Assembly: GCA_017465885.1 (NCBI GenBank)
Contig: JAFTVG010000022.1
Coordinates: 1 to 64,000, forward strand
Reading direction: 5' to 3'
Source of the DNA: Clostridia bacterium
GTDB taxonomy: Bacteria; Bacillota; Clostridia; Oscillospirales; CAG-272
DNA: 64,000 nucleotides
Every line of letters starts with the position of its first letter. The stretch's first letter is position 1. The notes beneath the pieces were generated by a model. It was given only the letters and a program-made list of their open reading frames with translations. It had not been told where the DNA came from and did not search any database. Both the position numbers and the translations under genes were made by a program. This document shows positions 53,526 to 61,593 of this stretch, piece by piece.

Positions 53526-53604
53526 TGCTTGCTTCCTTTCTCCTAAGATAGCTTGTACCTATTTTAATGCTAAACGGAGAAATGATAAAGGCAAAGTTGG
53601 TGTG

Positions 53605-53936
53605 TTATTTTTTCCTCCAGCGATAAATTGTCTTATTATCGCCACTGAAAGTATCATCTGAGCCGGAGATTACTTTCTCTATTGTTGGTTTGGAGTAGTG
53701 CTTAAACTTCTCAATGAAATCTGGAATTTCTGTATGTACCTGACCGCATTTAAGGCATTGTAAACGCCTTAAAGTAAAGGTGTATCTGTTTCCCTCAGAG
53801 TCCTTAACAAGCCTTTTACGGCTGTCCCTGACCCTCATAGGGGACTTGCAAGAGGGACAAACGGGTGTGTCGAGATTACAGACTACATAGCCCCTTTTTT
53901 ACTCTGTAAAATGGTGTAGTTGGTTGCGATAATCAT
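53605..53936 (-). pseudogene. DUF6431-like zinc-binding gene split by a -1 frameshift
   Basis: A good ribosome site (AAGGAGG) and ATG at 53936 open a frame that stops at 53883. One base back, the -1 frame runs to 53605 and encodes Cys-rich segments CPSCKSPMRVRDSRKR and CLKCGQVHTEIPDFIEKF, which recall DUF6431 proteins of transposon-linked genes. The shift falls in or near the run AAAAAAGGGG (minus strand; plus 53891-53900). It is a broken gene, a sequencing error in the homopolymer, or programmed frameshifting. The longest single-frame part is only 77 codons. Confidence 0.55.
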
Positions 53937-54240
53937 ATGATTACCCTCCTTAAATAAAAATAGTATGCTTTCGGTGTAAGATGTTACACTTTCGCATACT
54001 TATTATATATCATAAATTGAAATAAGACAAGACACAGAGATTAGAGCATAAATGAATGTATTTGTGCTTTAATCTCTATGCCTTAATCAAGCATAGATAA
54101 TCCCATAGTGGCAGTCTTAATTGTATCGGAATTAGGATTGCTTTTCACGATTTAAGCCGTGTAGTTCGTAATGAATTGCACGGCTTTTTCTATTTTATAA
54201 ATCAAAAAAATATATCAATGAAAGGACGATTTTATTTACT
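53937..54240. other. Structured non-coding region before the terminase genes
   Basis: No gene is seen in these ~300 nt. Three hairpins lie in it: AGTATGC...GCATACT with inner GTGTAA/TTACAC (53962-54000), AGAGATTA...TAATCTCT with a long extended stem (54036-54077), and a terminator (54155-54190). Together they could bracket a small RNA or mark operator sites; no good promoter was found. Confidence 0.5.
54155..54190 (+). terminator. Intrinsic terminator before the terminase genes
   Basis: AGCCGTG (54155-54161) pairs with CACGGCT (54179-54185) and runs into a T tract. No complete gene precedes it on the plus strand, which suggests a short RNA upstream. Confidence 0.75.
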
Positions 54241-54681
54241 ATGGCTGCTGAAAAAAGTATTATTAGAACTTTAAAACAGATGTTAAATAATGATGCGATT
54301 ATGTATTACATCCTCTGGAAATATGCTCCCGATGCTATCCCTGAGGAAGATAATATTAAAACTTATGCGGATTTGTGCAATAATTATAAGGCTTTTAAAG
54401 GACGTACAGAACAAAGCGTTGAAAAGTCTCTCTATAAAGAGGAGGTTCAGGCTGCAATCAAGTTATTGTTGAAACGTCTGGACGGCAAGAGAGATATTGA
54501 ATTACTCAACAAATATTATGACTTGGCAATGAGTGGAGACGTGCAAGCTCTGAAGGCGTATATGGAATTTAAGACTAAGTTCTTTAAGGACAGTGAGGAT
54601 GACGAACTCAAAGCCATTTTGAACGGTGCAAGTACCAGCGTGGACTACTCAGACACAGAAGATTTTAAGATGGAATTTTAA
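54241..54681 (+). CDS. Phage terminase small subunit-like protein
   Basis: The 146-residue, mostly helical protein lies 15 nt before the large terminase gene, in the place of a small subunit. Weakly, the N-terminal helices could be the DNA-binding part and the acidic C-terminus (STSVDYSDTEDFKMEF) the large-subunit contact. I recognise the role mainly from context. The AAAGGA is far from the ATG, so initiation strength is uncertain. Confidence 0.6.
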   Translation: MAAEKSIIRTLKQMLNNDAIMYYILWKYAPDAIPEEDNIKTYADLCNNYKAFKGRTEQSVEKSLYKEEVQAAIKLLLKRLDGKRDIELLNKYYDLAMSGDVQALKAYMEFKTKFFKDSEDDELKAILNGASTSVDYSDTEDFKMEF

Positions 54682-54696
54682 TAAGGCGGTGATACA

Positions 54697-56265
54697 GTGA
54701 CTAATAAAGAAAAGTTGCGCCGTATTCTTGCTGACCCTATTTTATGGATTGAAACGTTTGTCAATATCGTTGATAAGAGAGGAAAAGTTGTTCCCTTTAA
54801 ATTCAATCCGCAGCAAAAATATGTTATGCGAAACAAGGAAAAATTCAATATTATTTTGAAGTCAAGACAACTTGGTATTACCTCAGTTGCCTTGGCTTAT
54901 TCTTTATACTTGGCAATCACTAAGCCTAATTCTGTTTGTATGATTATGGCGTATTCTCTGGACTCGGTAAACAACATCTTTGAGAAGTTGAAGCAAATGT
55001 ATAGTGATTTGCCGGATTGCGTGAGACTTGAAACCATCGCAAACAACAGAAAAGAATTGAAGTTCGTCAACAATAGCAGAATCATTGTGTGTACTTGCGG
55101 CTCTAAGGATAATGCCCGTGGTGCTACACTGAGCTTTGTTCACTTGTCGGAAGTGGCGTTTATGAATGAATACTTAGATAAGCAGTTGACCGCTATTGAG
55201 CAAGCCTTAGTTCCTGATGGCTGTATGATTTTAGAATCAACAGCGAATGGACTTAATCGCTTTTCCGAACTATGGAATAAGACTGTTTCCGGTGAGAAAC
55301 CATTATGGAAACCCTTCTTCTTTTCGTGGGTGCAGGATAAGAGAATGTTTGCGGATGAGTACAAAGAATTTTCAAAAAGATATAAGAACATTTACGGTGC
55401 TTATCTTACTGAGGAAGATTTTGACGAAACAGAGGTAGCATTAAGTCAAAAGGGTGCATCTCTGGAACAGCTTATGTGGCGAAGATTGAAGATTTCAAAC
55501 AGCAGCGAAGCTAAGTTCTGTCAAGAATTCCCCTCTAATCCTATGGAGGCATTTTTGAACACCGGCTCTAACATCTTTAGTACATCCGTTATTCAAGAAA
55601 GACTCAATGGAATTTACGTTGCAGAAGCTAAAGGAGAACTTAGACTGAAATTGCCGGTCAAGGTTGACCCCATTATCAAAAAGCACAATAAGTATATGAG
55701 CATTTACAAGTTGCCGGTGAAGAATAAGAAATACTTTATCGGCGTTGATACCGGCGAAGGACTTGGTGCAGACAATGACTATTCCGTGATTTCCATTGTT
55801 GACGAAAGTGGTTTTCAGTGTTTGGAATGGCGCAGCAACAAAGTGAAACCTTATGAATTTGCTGAGCTTACATACAAGATTGCTTGCTGGTATAACAAAG
55901 GCTTGCTTATCGTTGAAAAGGCTTCCGCTGGTCATACCGTAGTGGATAAGGTTCGTCACGATTTCCATTATGTCAATATGTTCAAGTATAGGACTTATGA
56001 CCAGAAGAAAGGTAAGGCACAGCGTAAAGTAGGCTGGGAGACTAATTCAAAGAGTAAACCGATTATGATTTCAGATATGCAAGAATGGTTTGAGACCGGT
56101 CAATGTTTGGTGAACTCAAAACAGCTTTTGCAGGAAATGAAATTCTTTGAACTGGTTGACGGCAGTATGAAGGCTGTAAGTGGTCACGATGATACAGTTA
56201 TGGCGTTTGCTATGGCTTTACAAGGGTTGAAATCAGGACAGTATTATTTTGCGATTGGCAAATGA
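54697..56265 (+). CDS. Phage terminase large subunit
   Basis: The 522-residue protein has an ATPase part with SRQLGIT as a deviant Walker A near residue 56, SFVHLSEVAFM as Walker B near 147, and a nuclease part with the acidic sites FIGVDTGEG near 348, LIVEKASAGH near 407 and GHDDTVMAFAMAL near 500. It packages DNA into proheads. The start is a GTG at 54697 with AAGGCGG upstream. It follows the small subunit and precedes the portal gene, the standard order. Confidence 0.88.
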   Translation: MTNKEKLRRILADPILWIETFVNIVDKRGKVVPFKFNPQQKYVMRNKEKFNIILKSRQLGITSVALAYSLYLAITKPNSVCMIMAYSLDSVNNIFEKLKQMYSDLPDCVRLETIANNRKELKFVNNSRIIVCTCGSKDNARGATLSFVHLSEVAFMNEYLDKQLTAIEQALVPDGCMILESTANGLNRFSELWNKTVSGEKPLWKPFFFSWVQDKRMFADEYKEFSKRYKNIYGAYLTEEDFDETEVALSQKGASLEQLMWRRLKISNSSEAKFCQEFPSNPMEAFLNTGSNIFSTSVIQERLNGIYVAEAKGELRLKLPVKVDPIIKKHNKYMSIYKLPVKNKKYFIGVDTGEGLGADNDYSVISIVDESGFQCLEWRSNKVKPYEFAELTYKIACWYNKGLLIVEKASAGHTVVDKVRHDFHYVNMFKYRTYDQKKGKAQRKVGWETNSKSKPIMISDMQEWFETGQCLVNSKQLLQEMKFFELVDGSMKAVSGHDDTVMAFAMALQGLKSGQYYFAIGK

Positions 56266-56319
56266 TACTGTCTTTTTTTGACCCCATTTTAATGATTATT
56301 TCAAAGGAGATATAAACTT

Positions 56320-57720
56320 ATGTTTAATTACAATAATAAGAAGAATCGTTTCTTCCATCGTAATGAGCCGGGACTTGATTATTTCAAGTCGGTAATTGGC
56401 TCATCCGAACATACCTTCAGACAGGGACAGGTTAATTCTATTCATACCCATTTGCTGAGAAATCACGATGTTTTAAGAAGAAAGAATTTAACCTATACAT
56501 TCAAGGGTAAGACTTTTGAACCGGCTGCAATCATCCTTCAGGGTATGAAAACCGTTATCAATTTCCATACCGCATACTTGCTTGGAAACCCTGTTTCTAT
56601 CACGGGTACGCCTAAGGCAGTTGAGCTTATGAATACCTATTACCGCAAAGGTCTGTATTCTAAGATTGACTGGCAGATTTTGAATGAGCTTATCACTTAT
56701 GGTAATGCTTTTGAGTATGTATATTGGGATGAAAACACTAAGAGTATTAAATCTAAGGTGTTCAGAAATCAGGATTCTTACCCCATTTACAATGAGAACT
56801 TAGAGTATTCATACTTTGTGGAATACTGGAAGAATAAGACAGATAACACAGAGCATTTTGTTATCTATTCACCTACAAAGATTGATACATATGTGAATGG
56901 AAAAAGGATTTCAAGCAAAACCAATTTGACCGGATTACCGATTCATTATTCTTGTATGGAGAAGTCATACTATGACCAGTTTGGTGACAGTATGGTGCTT
57001 GATTTGATTCCTATTCAGGATAAGATTGAATGGCTTATGTCTAAGCTGGATGATGCTATTACTACATTGTCACTTAACCCCATTGGTGTATGTACCGGTG
57101 CAAAGGTAACTGAAAGTGATATGGTCGATTCTAACATTTCCGGTGCTGTTCTTAATCTTGAAGAAGGCGGCGAATTTAAGTACGCTAATGCTGAGATGGA
57201 CTATGAGAATATCAAGTTCGAGTTGAACCAGCTTTACCAGCAGTTTAACCTTGTAGCGGCTATTCCCTCATCTATCTTAGGTCAGAACAATATCGCTAAC
57301 GTTTCTGAAAACTCTATGTCAATGGTTTATCAGCTTACAGAAAACAGAGGTAAGCAGAATATGAACTCCTTGCTTGATGGATTCAGACAGAGATGGGAAT
57401 ATATGCGTAGGCTCTTTAATACTAAACATATCCCCATTTCCGATAAAGACTTCGATTCTCTCAACGTGACATTTAATATCAATAAGCCGGTTGATACTAA
57501 GCAGGATTTTGAAAATATGAAAATCCAGTATGAGATTGGCGCACTTAGTAAGAGAACCATTATGGAGAGAAGTCCTTACACCACTGATTCCGCACAGGAG
57601 ATGCAGAGACTTGAAGAAGAAGGTAAACCTATCTTCCCTAACAAAACTAAGAAAGAAACCACAGAGGAAAAAGAAGTGGTAACTGATGAAGATACAAACA
57701 ACCCCGTTTCCGATGACTAA
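56320..57720 (+). CDS. Phage portal protein (SPP1 gp6-like)
   Basis: The 466-residue protein resembles SPP1-type portals: NFHTAYLLGNPVSITGTP near residue 85, ELITYGNAFEYVYWDEN near 125 and FNLVAAIPSSILGQNNIANV near 310. It forms the dodecameric ring for DNA entry. AAGGAG lies 10 nt before the ATG. The usual followers (protease, scaffold, capsid) do not come next; an integrase block does. Confidence 0.87.
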   Translation: MFNYNNKKNRFFHRNEPGLDYFKSVIGSSEHTFRQGQVNSIHTHLLRNHDVLRRKNLTYTFKGKTFEPAAIILQGMKTVINFHTAYLLGNPVSITGTPKAVELMNTYYRKGLYSKIDWQILNELITYGNAFEYVYWDENTKSIKSKVFRNQDSYPIYNENLEYSYFVEYWKNKTDNTEHFVIYSPTKIDTYVNGKRISSKTNLTGLPIHYSCMEKSYYDQFGDSMVLDLIPIQDKIEWLMSKLDDAITTLSLNPIGVCTGAKVTESDMVDSNISGAVLNLEEGGEFKYANAEMDYENIKFELNQLYQQFNLVAAIPSSILGQNNIANVSENSMSMVYQLTENRGKQNMNSLLDGFRQRWEYMRRLFNTKHIPISDKDFDSLNVTFNINKPVDTKQDFENMKIQYEIGALSKRTIMERSPYTTDSAQEMQRLEEEGKPIFPNKTKKETTEEKEVVTDEDTNNPVSDD

Positions 57721-57739
57721 TCGGTAATGGGGGTTTGTC

Positions 57740-57883
57740 ACTATCCTTAATACTATAAATACATTAAGAATAGTCTTAGGATAGTGTATATATATCAAGA
57801 CTATTCTTAATTATATAATACTTAATACTATTCTTGATTTCTCTTATATATATTAAGATACTTATATATAGAATAGTATTAAG
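57740..57883. repeat. AT-rich cluster of overlapping inverted repeats
   Basis: Three perfect inverted repeats overlap: CACTATCCT/AGGATAGTG (57740-57748, 57778-57786), TTAAGAATAGTCTT/AAGACTATTCTTAA (57764-57777, 57797-57810), and CTTAATACTATTC/GAATAGTATTAAG (57821-57833, 57871-57883). The first two are mutually exclusive folds. Variants of CTTAATACTATT occur in both orientations. It could be an RNA element after the portal gene or a cluster of protein-binding sites. Confidence 0.6.
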
Positions 57884-57899
57884 TGCATTAACCTATTGA

Positions 57900-58478
57900 C
57901 CCCATTTCCAATGTCTGAAAAGTCGGGAATGTCTGTTCAATAGGTTATTGCTTCTTTCATTTAAAAATTAAGGGTCACGATTTTCTAATAAATAGTTAAT
58001 TAAGAAAAGGTGTCCCTAAACTTTTCTACCATATAAATAAATACAAATGTCATTGTTCTTATGGTTATGAATTGACCCCATTTCCAGTGTTAAAGTGGTG
58101 GATTTATGGGAGTTTAGGCTTTGATAACCGGAATGGAATATATAGTGGGTGACAGTTCCGAAAATATTTTGCTATTCCTGAGGTAAAAATCAACCCCATT
58201 TTCCAAAAATTCAAGGTCAAAAAAATATCCCCATTTTTCAGAATGCACGGAACGGATTGAAATGTCGGAATTTTTATCCCCATTTTCATCTATTTCGGGT
58301 ATGAATTGAAACGCAGGATTTTATTTAACCCCATTTTTGAATTGCTGAAGGATGAAAATTTATCCCCATTTTCTTCACATATAGGATTTGAATTGAATGT
58401 GAGATTTTAATAGCAGAGTGCAGCATTATTCCCTTGTTGGTTTTCCTCTTATGTAAGGAGAAAAACATCCCCATTTTC
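57900..58478 (+). repeat. Interspersed CCCCATTTT repeat field
   Basis: The motif CCCCATTT(T)C recurs nine times in one orientation at 57900, 58076, 58194, 58229, 58278, 58329, 58364 and 58469, with spacings of 35 to 176 nt (the eight listed here plus one at 56282 after the terminase gene; another at 61982). Flanks share partial motifs such as GAATTGAA and GATTTTTAT. The stretch is otherwise non-coding. It resembles neither CRISPR nor a clean tandem repeat. Confidence 0.6.
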
Positions 58479-58490
58479 AACAATGGGAAT

Positions 58491-58521
58491 AAAAAAGCAA
58501 GCCACAGTTAATGTGACTTGC
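58491..58521 (-). terminator. Terminator of the integrase/microprotein unit
   Basis: GCAAGCCACA (58497-58506) pairs with TGTGACTTGC (58512-58521), with one mismatch, and on the minus strand the hairpin is followed by TTTTTT. Confidence 0.7.
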
Positions 58522-58567
58522 GTATGTGTATGTACTATATATGTATATGTGTGTGCGTATGTATGTG

Positions 58568-58747
58568 TTACTTGTGTTTGTTTCTTTGCCTAAGATACCG
58601 TTGACGTTCTTTCTGGCTGTTCATTTGTGACAGTGTTTTGATATGTTCGTCTAAGTCATCTATTGGCGGTGCTGGAGGTGAGAAAGACTTCACTAAGGCG
58701 TATATACCCCAAACCAGCAGAATGACCACTACTGCAACGAGATACAT
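58568..58747 (-). CDS. 59-residue membrane microprotein A
   Basis: The ATG at 58747 has AGGTGA upstream, and the product of 59 residues has one transmembrane helix (YLVAVVVILLVWGIYALV) followed by a Pro-rich bend and a charged tail rich in Lys, Arg and Gln. It starts 4 nt after the stop of microprotein B, so the two are coupled. I do not know its function. Confidence 0.6.
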   Translation of the reverse strand: MYLVAVVVILLVWGIYALVKSFSPPAPPIDDLDEHIKTLSQMNSQKERQRYLRQRNKHK

Positions 58748-58751
58748 TTCA

Positions 58752-58925
58752 TCACCTGTACTTTCTCATAATCTTATCAATTCTTTTCTGGTTATTCTCA
58801 AAGACCCTTTTAGTCTTTTCCTGCTCTGACATATTGATGTCATATTTCTGTGACGGTTTATGTTTGCTAACCAGAGCAGTAATTCCACATACTGTTCCGA
58901 TACCCAATAATATTAAAACTGGCAT
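58752..58925 (-). CDS. 57-residue membrane microprotein B
   Basis: The product (57 residues from the ATG at 58925, which has AGGGGG at good distance; an ATG at 58931 is also in frame) has one hydrophobic helix (VLILLGIGTVCGITALV) and a basic, helical C-terminal part. It lies 23 nt after the integrase gene on the same strand and is coupled to microprotein A. The shared layout suggests a membrane pair. Confidence 0.6.
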   Translation of the reverse strand: MPVLILLGIGTVCGITALVSKHKPSQKYDINMSEQEKTKRVFENNQKRIDKIMRKYR

Positions 58926-58948
58926 ATTCATACCCCCTCTATATTCTA

Positions 58949-59824
58949 TCAGAAAAGTTGGAGAGATTCAACAGCATCTATTTGTTCCTGCTTGCTGGAA
59001 TTGATATAGTATTTTGCTGTCAATTCAACATTGCTGTGACCGGCAAGAGACGAGATAGTTTTCAAGTCAACATCTGGATTCTTAGCCATAGCAGTAAAGC
59101 ATTGATGTCTGAGCATATGAGGATAGACATTCTTTCCGAGTGCCTTTTCGCCCAGCTTATTCACTATCTTATAAACGGCACTTCTGGTCAATGCACCACG
59201 CTGACCAATAAACAGCTTTTGACTTTCTGCATCTGAAGGACGAGCATTCTCTATATAATCCTTTAATGCGTTTCGTGCATCCACGTTGAGAGGGATTTCA
59301 CGGTATTTATTGCCCTTGCCGTTTCGGATGGTAATTTGACCTTTTCGGTCTGATATTTCGATGTCGGATAATTCGAGATTGCAAAGCTCTGATTCTCTTA
59401 TACCGGTATTCAGCAGTAAAACCACGATGGCAATATTAAGCCTATTCTCCGTATTCCGCACATAACGCAGGAGCTTATAGACTTCGTTCTTCTCTAATAC
59501 TTCTACGTCCGGTTCGGCTGTTCCTTTCTTCTGCTGTACCTTTATAGATGGCATTTCGCCACTATTCGACAGGTATTCGGAAAACTTCTGAACGGCTGTC
59601 AATTTCGCTTTGATGGTATTTAGCGACTGCCTTTTCGTCTCTGTCAAATACTTTGAGTATTCGGCTGCATCCATCGAAAGTATTTTTCCGGCGAACTGTT
59701 CGCCCGTTACCTTTTCCAGCCACTCCACAAACAAGGCTGCATTCTGGGTGTATGTGGTGACGGTGTTCGGACTCTTGCCAGCCTCAACCATTGACAATTT
59801 AAAACTTGATACAAAATGATTCAT
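58949..59824 (-). CDS. Tyrosine recombinase / integrase
   Basis: The 291-residue protein has the SAM-like core-binding domain (about 1-90) and a catalytic domain with the first Arg in NTGIRESELCN near residue 155, HMLRH near 237, the second His in GHSN near 260 and the Tyr in KYYINS near 269. XerC/D-like compactness and no AP2 domain. It should integrate and excise the element. The integrase usually sits at an element end, but here it lies between portal and structural genes. The attachment site is not identified. Confidence 0.9.
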   Translation of the reverse strand: MNHFVSSFKLSMVEAGKSPNTVTTYTQNAALFVEWLEKVTGEQFAGKILSMDAAEYSKYLTETKRQSLNTIKAKLTAVQKFSEYLSNSGEMPSIKVQQKKGTAEPDVEVLEKNEVYKLLRYVRNTENRLNIAIVVLLLNTGIRESELCNLELSDIEISDRKGQITIRNGKGNKYREIPLNVDARNALKDYIENARPSDAESQKLFIGQRGALTRSAVYKIVNKLGEKALGKNVYPHMLRHQCFTAMAKNPDVDLKTISSLAGHSNVELTAKYYINSSKQEQIDAVESLQLF

Positions 59825-59906
59825 AGATTGCTAATACCTCCGTTTCGGTGTTATTCTAAATTATTTATTATAGCATTCTACAAGTATGCGATAATGTACT
59901 ATCAAT

Positions 59907-59935
59907 ATAATATCACATATTTTTCTATTTGTCAA
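59907..59935 (-). promoter_or_regulatory. Promoter of the integrase unit
   Basis: On the minus strand TTGACA and TATTAT are 17 nt apart, 83 nt before the integrase start. A GGAACATATT/AATATGTTTCC hairpin (59938-59963) lies just upstream of the -35 box and may be a control site. Confidence 0.68.
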
Positions 59936-60033
59936 GAGGGAACATATTATAAAATATGTTTCCAGTTTAATTATTTTTCCGGGTATTTCGGCAGCGATGG
60001 CAGGAAATAAGGCTGTAAAAACTGGCTACATAT

Positions 60034-60067
60034 TTAAAAAGAGCCTTGCACCGTTGCAAGACTCTTT
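60034..60067 (-). terminator. Terminator of the small HTH repressor gene
   Basis: A 13-bp stem with one mismatch (AAAGAGCCTTGCA, 60038-60050, with TGCAAGACTCTTT, 60055-60067) is followed on the minus strand by TTTTAAATA. Confidence 0.8.
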
Positions 60068-60069
60068 CA

Positions 60070-60279
60070 TTATTTATATATTTTGTTCGTGTCCGTTGTT
60101 CTGACTTCCAATTCTGCACCGAGTACAGCAAGACATTTTTCAAACTCTGATAATGTGAATGTGTTCCGGTTTAGTTTGTTTCTTGCGCTCTGTGGTTTAA
60201 TGTCTAATGCTTCCGCTAATTGGTTTAGGTTCATATCTCTTTCAATCATTAGTTGTTTAATGATTTTTGTACCATCCAT
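60070..60279 (-). CDS. Small HTH (Cro/XRE-type) repressor
   Basis: The 69-residue protein is a minimal HTH domain: MNLNQLAEALDIKPQSARNK forms the DNA-binding helices, then LSEFEKCLAVLGAELEVR. Such short repressors accompany antirestriction genes in Clostridial integrative elements, as far as I recall. GGCGG precedes the ATG. It is divergent from ardA with two near-identical operator-like sites between them (60363-60378, 60470-60485), which it likely binds. Confidence 0.82.
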   Translation of the reverse strand: MDGTKIIKQLMIERDMNLNQLAEALDIKPQSARNKLNRNTFTLSEFEKCLAVLGAELEVRTTDTNKIYK

Positions 60280-60340
60280 ATATATTATAAACCGCCTTTC
60301 TATCCGTATTTATTATAGTTATGTATCAGTGTTTTTCTAT

Positions 60341-60369
60341 ATTATAACACATCAAAACAAATAAATCAA
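60341..60369 (-). promoter_or_regulatory. Leftward promoter of the small repressor
   Basis: On the minus strand TTGATT (plus 60364-60369) and TATAAT (plus 60341-60346) are 17 nt apart. The -35 box lies within the first operator-like site. Confidence 0.65.
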
Positions 60370-60378
60370 TATCGAGTT
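60363..60378. promoter_or_regulatory. Operator-like site 1
   Basis: AAATCAATATCGAGTT differs from site 2 by one base. It covers the leftward -35 box, so binding would repress the repressor gene itself. Confidence 0.6.
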
Positions 60379-60461
60379 GTAAAAATCAAAATAGGGTTTA
60401 TACATATATTATATAGAACACACTGCAAGAAAAATATTTTTATAAATAACTCAAAAAGGGG

Positions 60462-60490
60462 TTGACAATAACTCAATATCGAGTTATAAT
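60462..60490 (+). promoter_or_regulatory. Rightward promoter of the ardA unit
   Basis: TTGACA (60462-60467) and TATAAT (60485-60490) are perfect boxes with 17-nt spacing. A hairpin TAAAGCAAGG/CCTTGCTTTA (60503-60543) lies in the leader. Confidence 0.82.
60470..60485. promoter_or_regulatory. Operator-like site 2 inside the rightward promoter
   Basis: AACTCAATATCGAGTT has arms AACTC/GAGTT with one mismatch in the centre and fills the spacer between the -35 and -10 boxes. A bound repressor would block RNA polymerase. Confidence 0.68.
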
Positions 60491-60624
60491 GTGTATGTAA
60501 GATAAAGCAAGGCGATAGCCTGAGAAACTTCTACCTTGCTTTACCTTAACAACAACACACAACAAAGGCGGTTGCAGCTACATTATAGCACATATCGCCG
60601 GAAAAAGAAAGGCGGTTAAATAAA

Positions 60625-61137
60625 ATGTTAAAGATTTATTTAACAAATTTGGGAAAGTACAACGAAGGTTATTTGGTCGGTAAGTGGGTAGAACTACCGG
60701 CAACAGATGAAGAACTGGAGGCAGTAAAGAAAGAAATCGGAATCAATCAACAATACGAGGAATGGTTCATCACTGATTATGAATCTGATATTGAAGGATT
60801 GGAAATCAACGAGTATGCAAGTATTAGCGAACTCAATGAGATGGCGAAAGAGCTTGAAGAACTGGACGAGTTTTATTTACAGATTGTCGGCGGTTTGTTG
60901 TTAGCTGGTCACAGTCTCAGAGTAGCAATAGACAAGATTGACGATTGTTTAATATACTTTGACTGTTCAGATATGGAAGATGTAGCAAGGGCATATGTTG
61001 AGGAAACCGGAATGCTTGAAAATATCCCCGATAACATAGCAAATTATTTTGATTTTGAAGCCTTGGGGCGTGATATGTCCTTCGAAGCTACTTATATCTT
61101 TTTAAGCTGCGGTAACTGTATAGAAATCTATTGTTAA
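60625..61137 (+). CDS. ardA: Antirestriction protein ArdA
   Basis: The 170-residue acidic protein matches ArdA: LTNLGKYNEGYLVGKWVELP near residue 6, EEWFITDYESDIEGLEINEY near 46 and EALGRDMSFEATYIF near 147. ArdA mimics DNA and blocks type I restriction enzymes, protecting an incoming element. It is under a strong promoter controlled by the small repressor. AAAGGCGG precedes the ATG. Confidence 0.9.
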   Translation: MLKIYLTNLGKYNEGYLVGKWVELPATDEELEAVKKEIGINQQYEEWFITDYESDIEGLEINEYASISELNEMAKELEELDEFYLQIVGGLLLAGHSLRVAIDKIDDCLIYFDCSDMEDVARAYVEETGMLENIPDNIANYFDFEALGRDMSFEATYIFLSCGNCIEIYC

Positions 61138-61213
61138 ACCTATATATTAACCCCTTAACAAGTAAACCCCAATATTAAAAAAATCAACCCCAAAACGAAA
61201 AGGAGAAAGAACA

Positions 61214-61546
61214 ATGACAAACACTAATATTATTAAAATCGGAACTTTGAACAATGCGGAAATGAGAATCAAGAATGACAACGGCTGGACGATAAAAGCA
61301 AACATCAGATGTAACCACAAAATTATTCACGTTACTTTTTATAGATGGCTGCCAAAATATCAAGGCAATGAGCCGGTACAGATTACCGACAGAGTTTTAA
61401 TTCACGATTGGACGGAGATTGAAGCAAGCGACTTTGAAGCCGTTAAAAATGAATTGTTTAATATCTTTAGCGAGATAGCAGCAAGCAAGACACACAGAAG
61501 CACAAAAAAGTGGATGGACTATCACGCAAAGACAAACAGAATTTAA
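61214..61546 (+). CDS. Hypothetical small protein after ardA
   Basis: I do not recognise this 110-residue basic protein. It contains WTIKANIRCNHKIIHVTFYR and KTHRSTKKWMDYHAKTNRI, suggesting nucleic-acid contact, but no motif is named. GGAG precedes the ATG with good spacing. It lies 76 nt after ardA with no terminator between, and a strong terminator follows. Confidence 0.6.
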   Translation: MTNTNIIKIGTLNNAEMRIKNDNGWTIKANIRCNHKIIHVTFYRWLPKYQGNEPVQITDRVLIHDWTEIEASDFEAVKNELFNIFSEIAASKTHRSTKKWMDYHAKTNRI

Positions 61547-61564
61547 AACCGAATAGAGCAAAGG

Positions 61565-61593
61565 AGACGGGCAACAAAACGCCCGTCTTTTTT
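61565..61593 (+). terminator. Terminator of the ardA unit
   Basis: AGACGGGC (61565-61572) pairs with GCCCGTCT (61581-61588) and is followed by TTTTTT. Confidence 0.88.

Noticed and set aside
58104..58289. 61-codon minus-strand frame in the CCCCATTTT field
   Set aside because: It is built from reverse copies of the repeat (KMG, KNG) and has no ribosome site; the repeat itself explains it.
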